DNA of 64,000 nucleotides from Brachyhypopomus gauderio (Eukaryota > Chordata > Actinopteri > Gymnotiformes > Hypopomidae): assembly GCF_052324685.1 (NCBI RefSeq), contig NC_135220.1, positions 62,001 to 126,000 on the forward strand, in the 5' to 3' direction. The position numbers were made by a program, and so were the translations under genes. Below, piece after piece: positions 62,441 through 64,000 of this stretch (positions within the stretch are counted from its first letter, which is position 1; each line of letters starts with the position of its first letter). The notes below the pieces were generated by a model. It saw only the letters and a program-made list of their open reading frames with translations, did no database searches and was not told where the DNA came from.

Positions 62441-63940
62441 TGTGAAAGAGGGAGTCACAGCAGAGCCTCAGGGTAGAAAGGGTTTTTTTTTTTGAGAAAT
62501 CATTAACAGAACACCTGTCTGCAGCTGAATTCCAATAAATCAGGCTAGTTTCATTCCACTTCTGAGTCCTGTTTTAATTCTGCCCTAGTGGCTTCTTCAT
62601 GTAATCAGGAGCTCAGCAGGCAGGCGATACTGCCGTCGGTCTGACAACGCTGTGCGGCGATGTTTGATTTAATTAGGTGGAATCTGAGAATGAGAGATCA
62701 AGGCGGAGAGTGAGGCTGAAAAGTGGGTCAAGATCGGGGACGTGTTAACAGGAGATTAAGGTTGCAGCACCACTGCCAATGGGCACCTGATCTCAGTTCT
62801 GAAACACACTGCTTAAATGTCTTAGCACGAGTCCCATCTCATTCAGCCCTCCAACTTGCTCAAACATATTTCAGCGCAATATCTCCTGACCCATCACAAC
62901 TAGGCATTGTTGGAAACGGCTGCCTGGCCAACAATCTAATCCTTTAAACCTGGCATGCAGACATTAGGACTGTAGGACTGACAGTGTCACACAGGCTCTA
63001 TCATTCATCAGACCAAGTTTATTTCAAAACATAATTCGAACAGCGAGTTCTGTCTGGATGAACGTGAGCAGATGAATAGATATATTACAGAGGGGCAGTT
63101 CATACAACAGCATGTCAGTAATAATGAGCTCAAAACGCATCACCGTTTTACATGTACTTTTTTGTAATTAGTACAAATAAATACCATTCAAAAGCTAAAC
63201 ATCCCACTTCTTTAAATCAGAACTTTATCATAAGTTGATGGATCAGAGGATGGAAATCTATACCCATAACCCAAAATAGCTGCAAATAATAGCCTCTTTA
63301 GGAAGCATTATATCTCTGGAAATGCTTTTGGCATTATAAGTGCACTAGACACAAACCTCTAAATTGCCACCCAGACATATGCATGCTCTCTTTAAAACAT
63401 GTAGATACTCAACAACCAAGCGAAAACACACAAACACACACACCCACTCACACACACACACACGTCCCCCAAAACTTCACACAGTTCAAGTATTTTTCTT
63501 CAGATACTAAGGTGTCCCCAGTATTAGTGTTGAGAGATTGCCCCGTCTTCGTGAGTCTCCCTCTGCTGGAGACACTCTGTCACTGCAGAACAGGCTCAAG
63601 CTGCCAGACGCGTTGCTTGCTTCGAAGACCAGAGCAGATGGAGAATGGTCAAAAACACAAAAGAGAGATGAAAAACAGGGAGAGAGAGAGAGAGACAGAG
63701 AGACAGATAATGTTTTCAGGGTGAGGGAAAATTAATCCTGATCAGATTTTTCTATTCAAATATTTTCATGATGTGGGTTCTGTAGACATGAGCTCCATCA
63801 CAAGGAATGATTGAAAACATAGTTTTAAAGTATATATAAGGGTTCTCTTTTTTTAACACATAAGGTCTGACTGTCTTTAAGTGGCAAAAATAGCTATGCA
63901 TCTGATCCTTCACACCTTCTCAGCAGTGACTACTCATGGT

Positions 63941-63967
63941 GGGGGGGGGGGGGGGGGGGGGGGGGGG
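63941..63967. repeat. poly-G run (27)
   Basis: Uninterrupted run of 27 G. Exact length may be affected by sequencing or assembly. Confidence 0.9.
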
Positions 63968-64000
63968 ATGCACAAAAACAAGCAGGAATGCCACTGAGAG

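Larger units (their letters stand above)
60830..64000. other. gene-free right end
   Basis: No coding exon that I can support on either strand. It holds CA- and CT-rich patches, an 18-base G run at 62423-62440 and a 27-base G run at 63941-63967. The last 1 kb is AT-rich. Confidence 0.5.

Noticed and set aside
1..64000. CRISPR arrays, operons, phage or other prokaryotic systems
   Set aside because: Tandem repeats here have no spacers, and all genes are split by spliceosomal introns.

Overview
This is vertebrate nuclear DNA, most probably from a teleost fish. Genes are split by GT-AG introns, dinucleotide microsatellites are very dense, hAT-type elements and a tRNA-derived SINE are present, and the proteins resemble but do not equal the mammalian orthologues. 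No bacterial, plasmid or CRISPR features are present. The species cannot be told from the sequence.

Layout. (1) 1-21.4 kb has no protein-coding gene that I can support. It holds AT-rich non-coding DNA, a CpG island at 5.6-5.9 kb, microsatellites, a transposon-like fragment at 12.2 kb, and a GC-rich promoter-like patch at 16.8-17.0 kb with three perfect ZEB-type E-boxes. (2) 21.4-23.5 kb carries the microRNA cluster miR-200b, miR-200a, miR-429 on the plus strand, in the same order as on human 1p36.33. (3) 28.2-35.1 kb is ttll10 (plus strand), a TTL-family glycine/glutamate ligase acting on tubulin and other proteins. (4) 36.1-45.6 kb is a two-PH-domain gene of the PLEKHN1 family (plus strand); its second intron contains a ~3.9 kb hAT-like element that itself contains a SINE and a MITE. 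(5) 47.0-53.1 kb is arhgef19 (WGEF; minus strand), a Rho guanine nucleotide exchange factor with DH, PH and SH3 domains, tail-to-tail with gene 4. (6) 53.1-64 kb is non-coding upstream sequence of arhgef19 with microsatellites, a perfect 26-bp tandem repeat and a CpG-rich patch with a palindromic CRE.

I reconstructed each gene exon by exon. In all three the phases close, giving about 789 codons for ttll10 (start uncertain), 364 for the PLEKHN1-like gene and 957 for arhgef19, with no internal stop. Two introns need GC-AG splicing. Several splice sites are built from microsatellite sequence.

How they relate. miR-200 and TTLL10 are linked in human as well, so this is a conserved block. ZEB E-boxes 4.5 kb before miR-200b match the known ZEB/miR-200 feedback loop. 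X-box and forkhead-like motifs just before ttll10 fit a ciliary programme. The three protein genes have no evident common pathway; their adjacency reflects conserved linkage to human 1p36.
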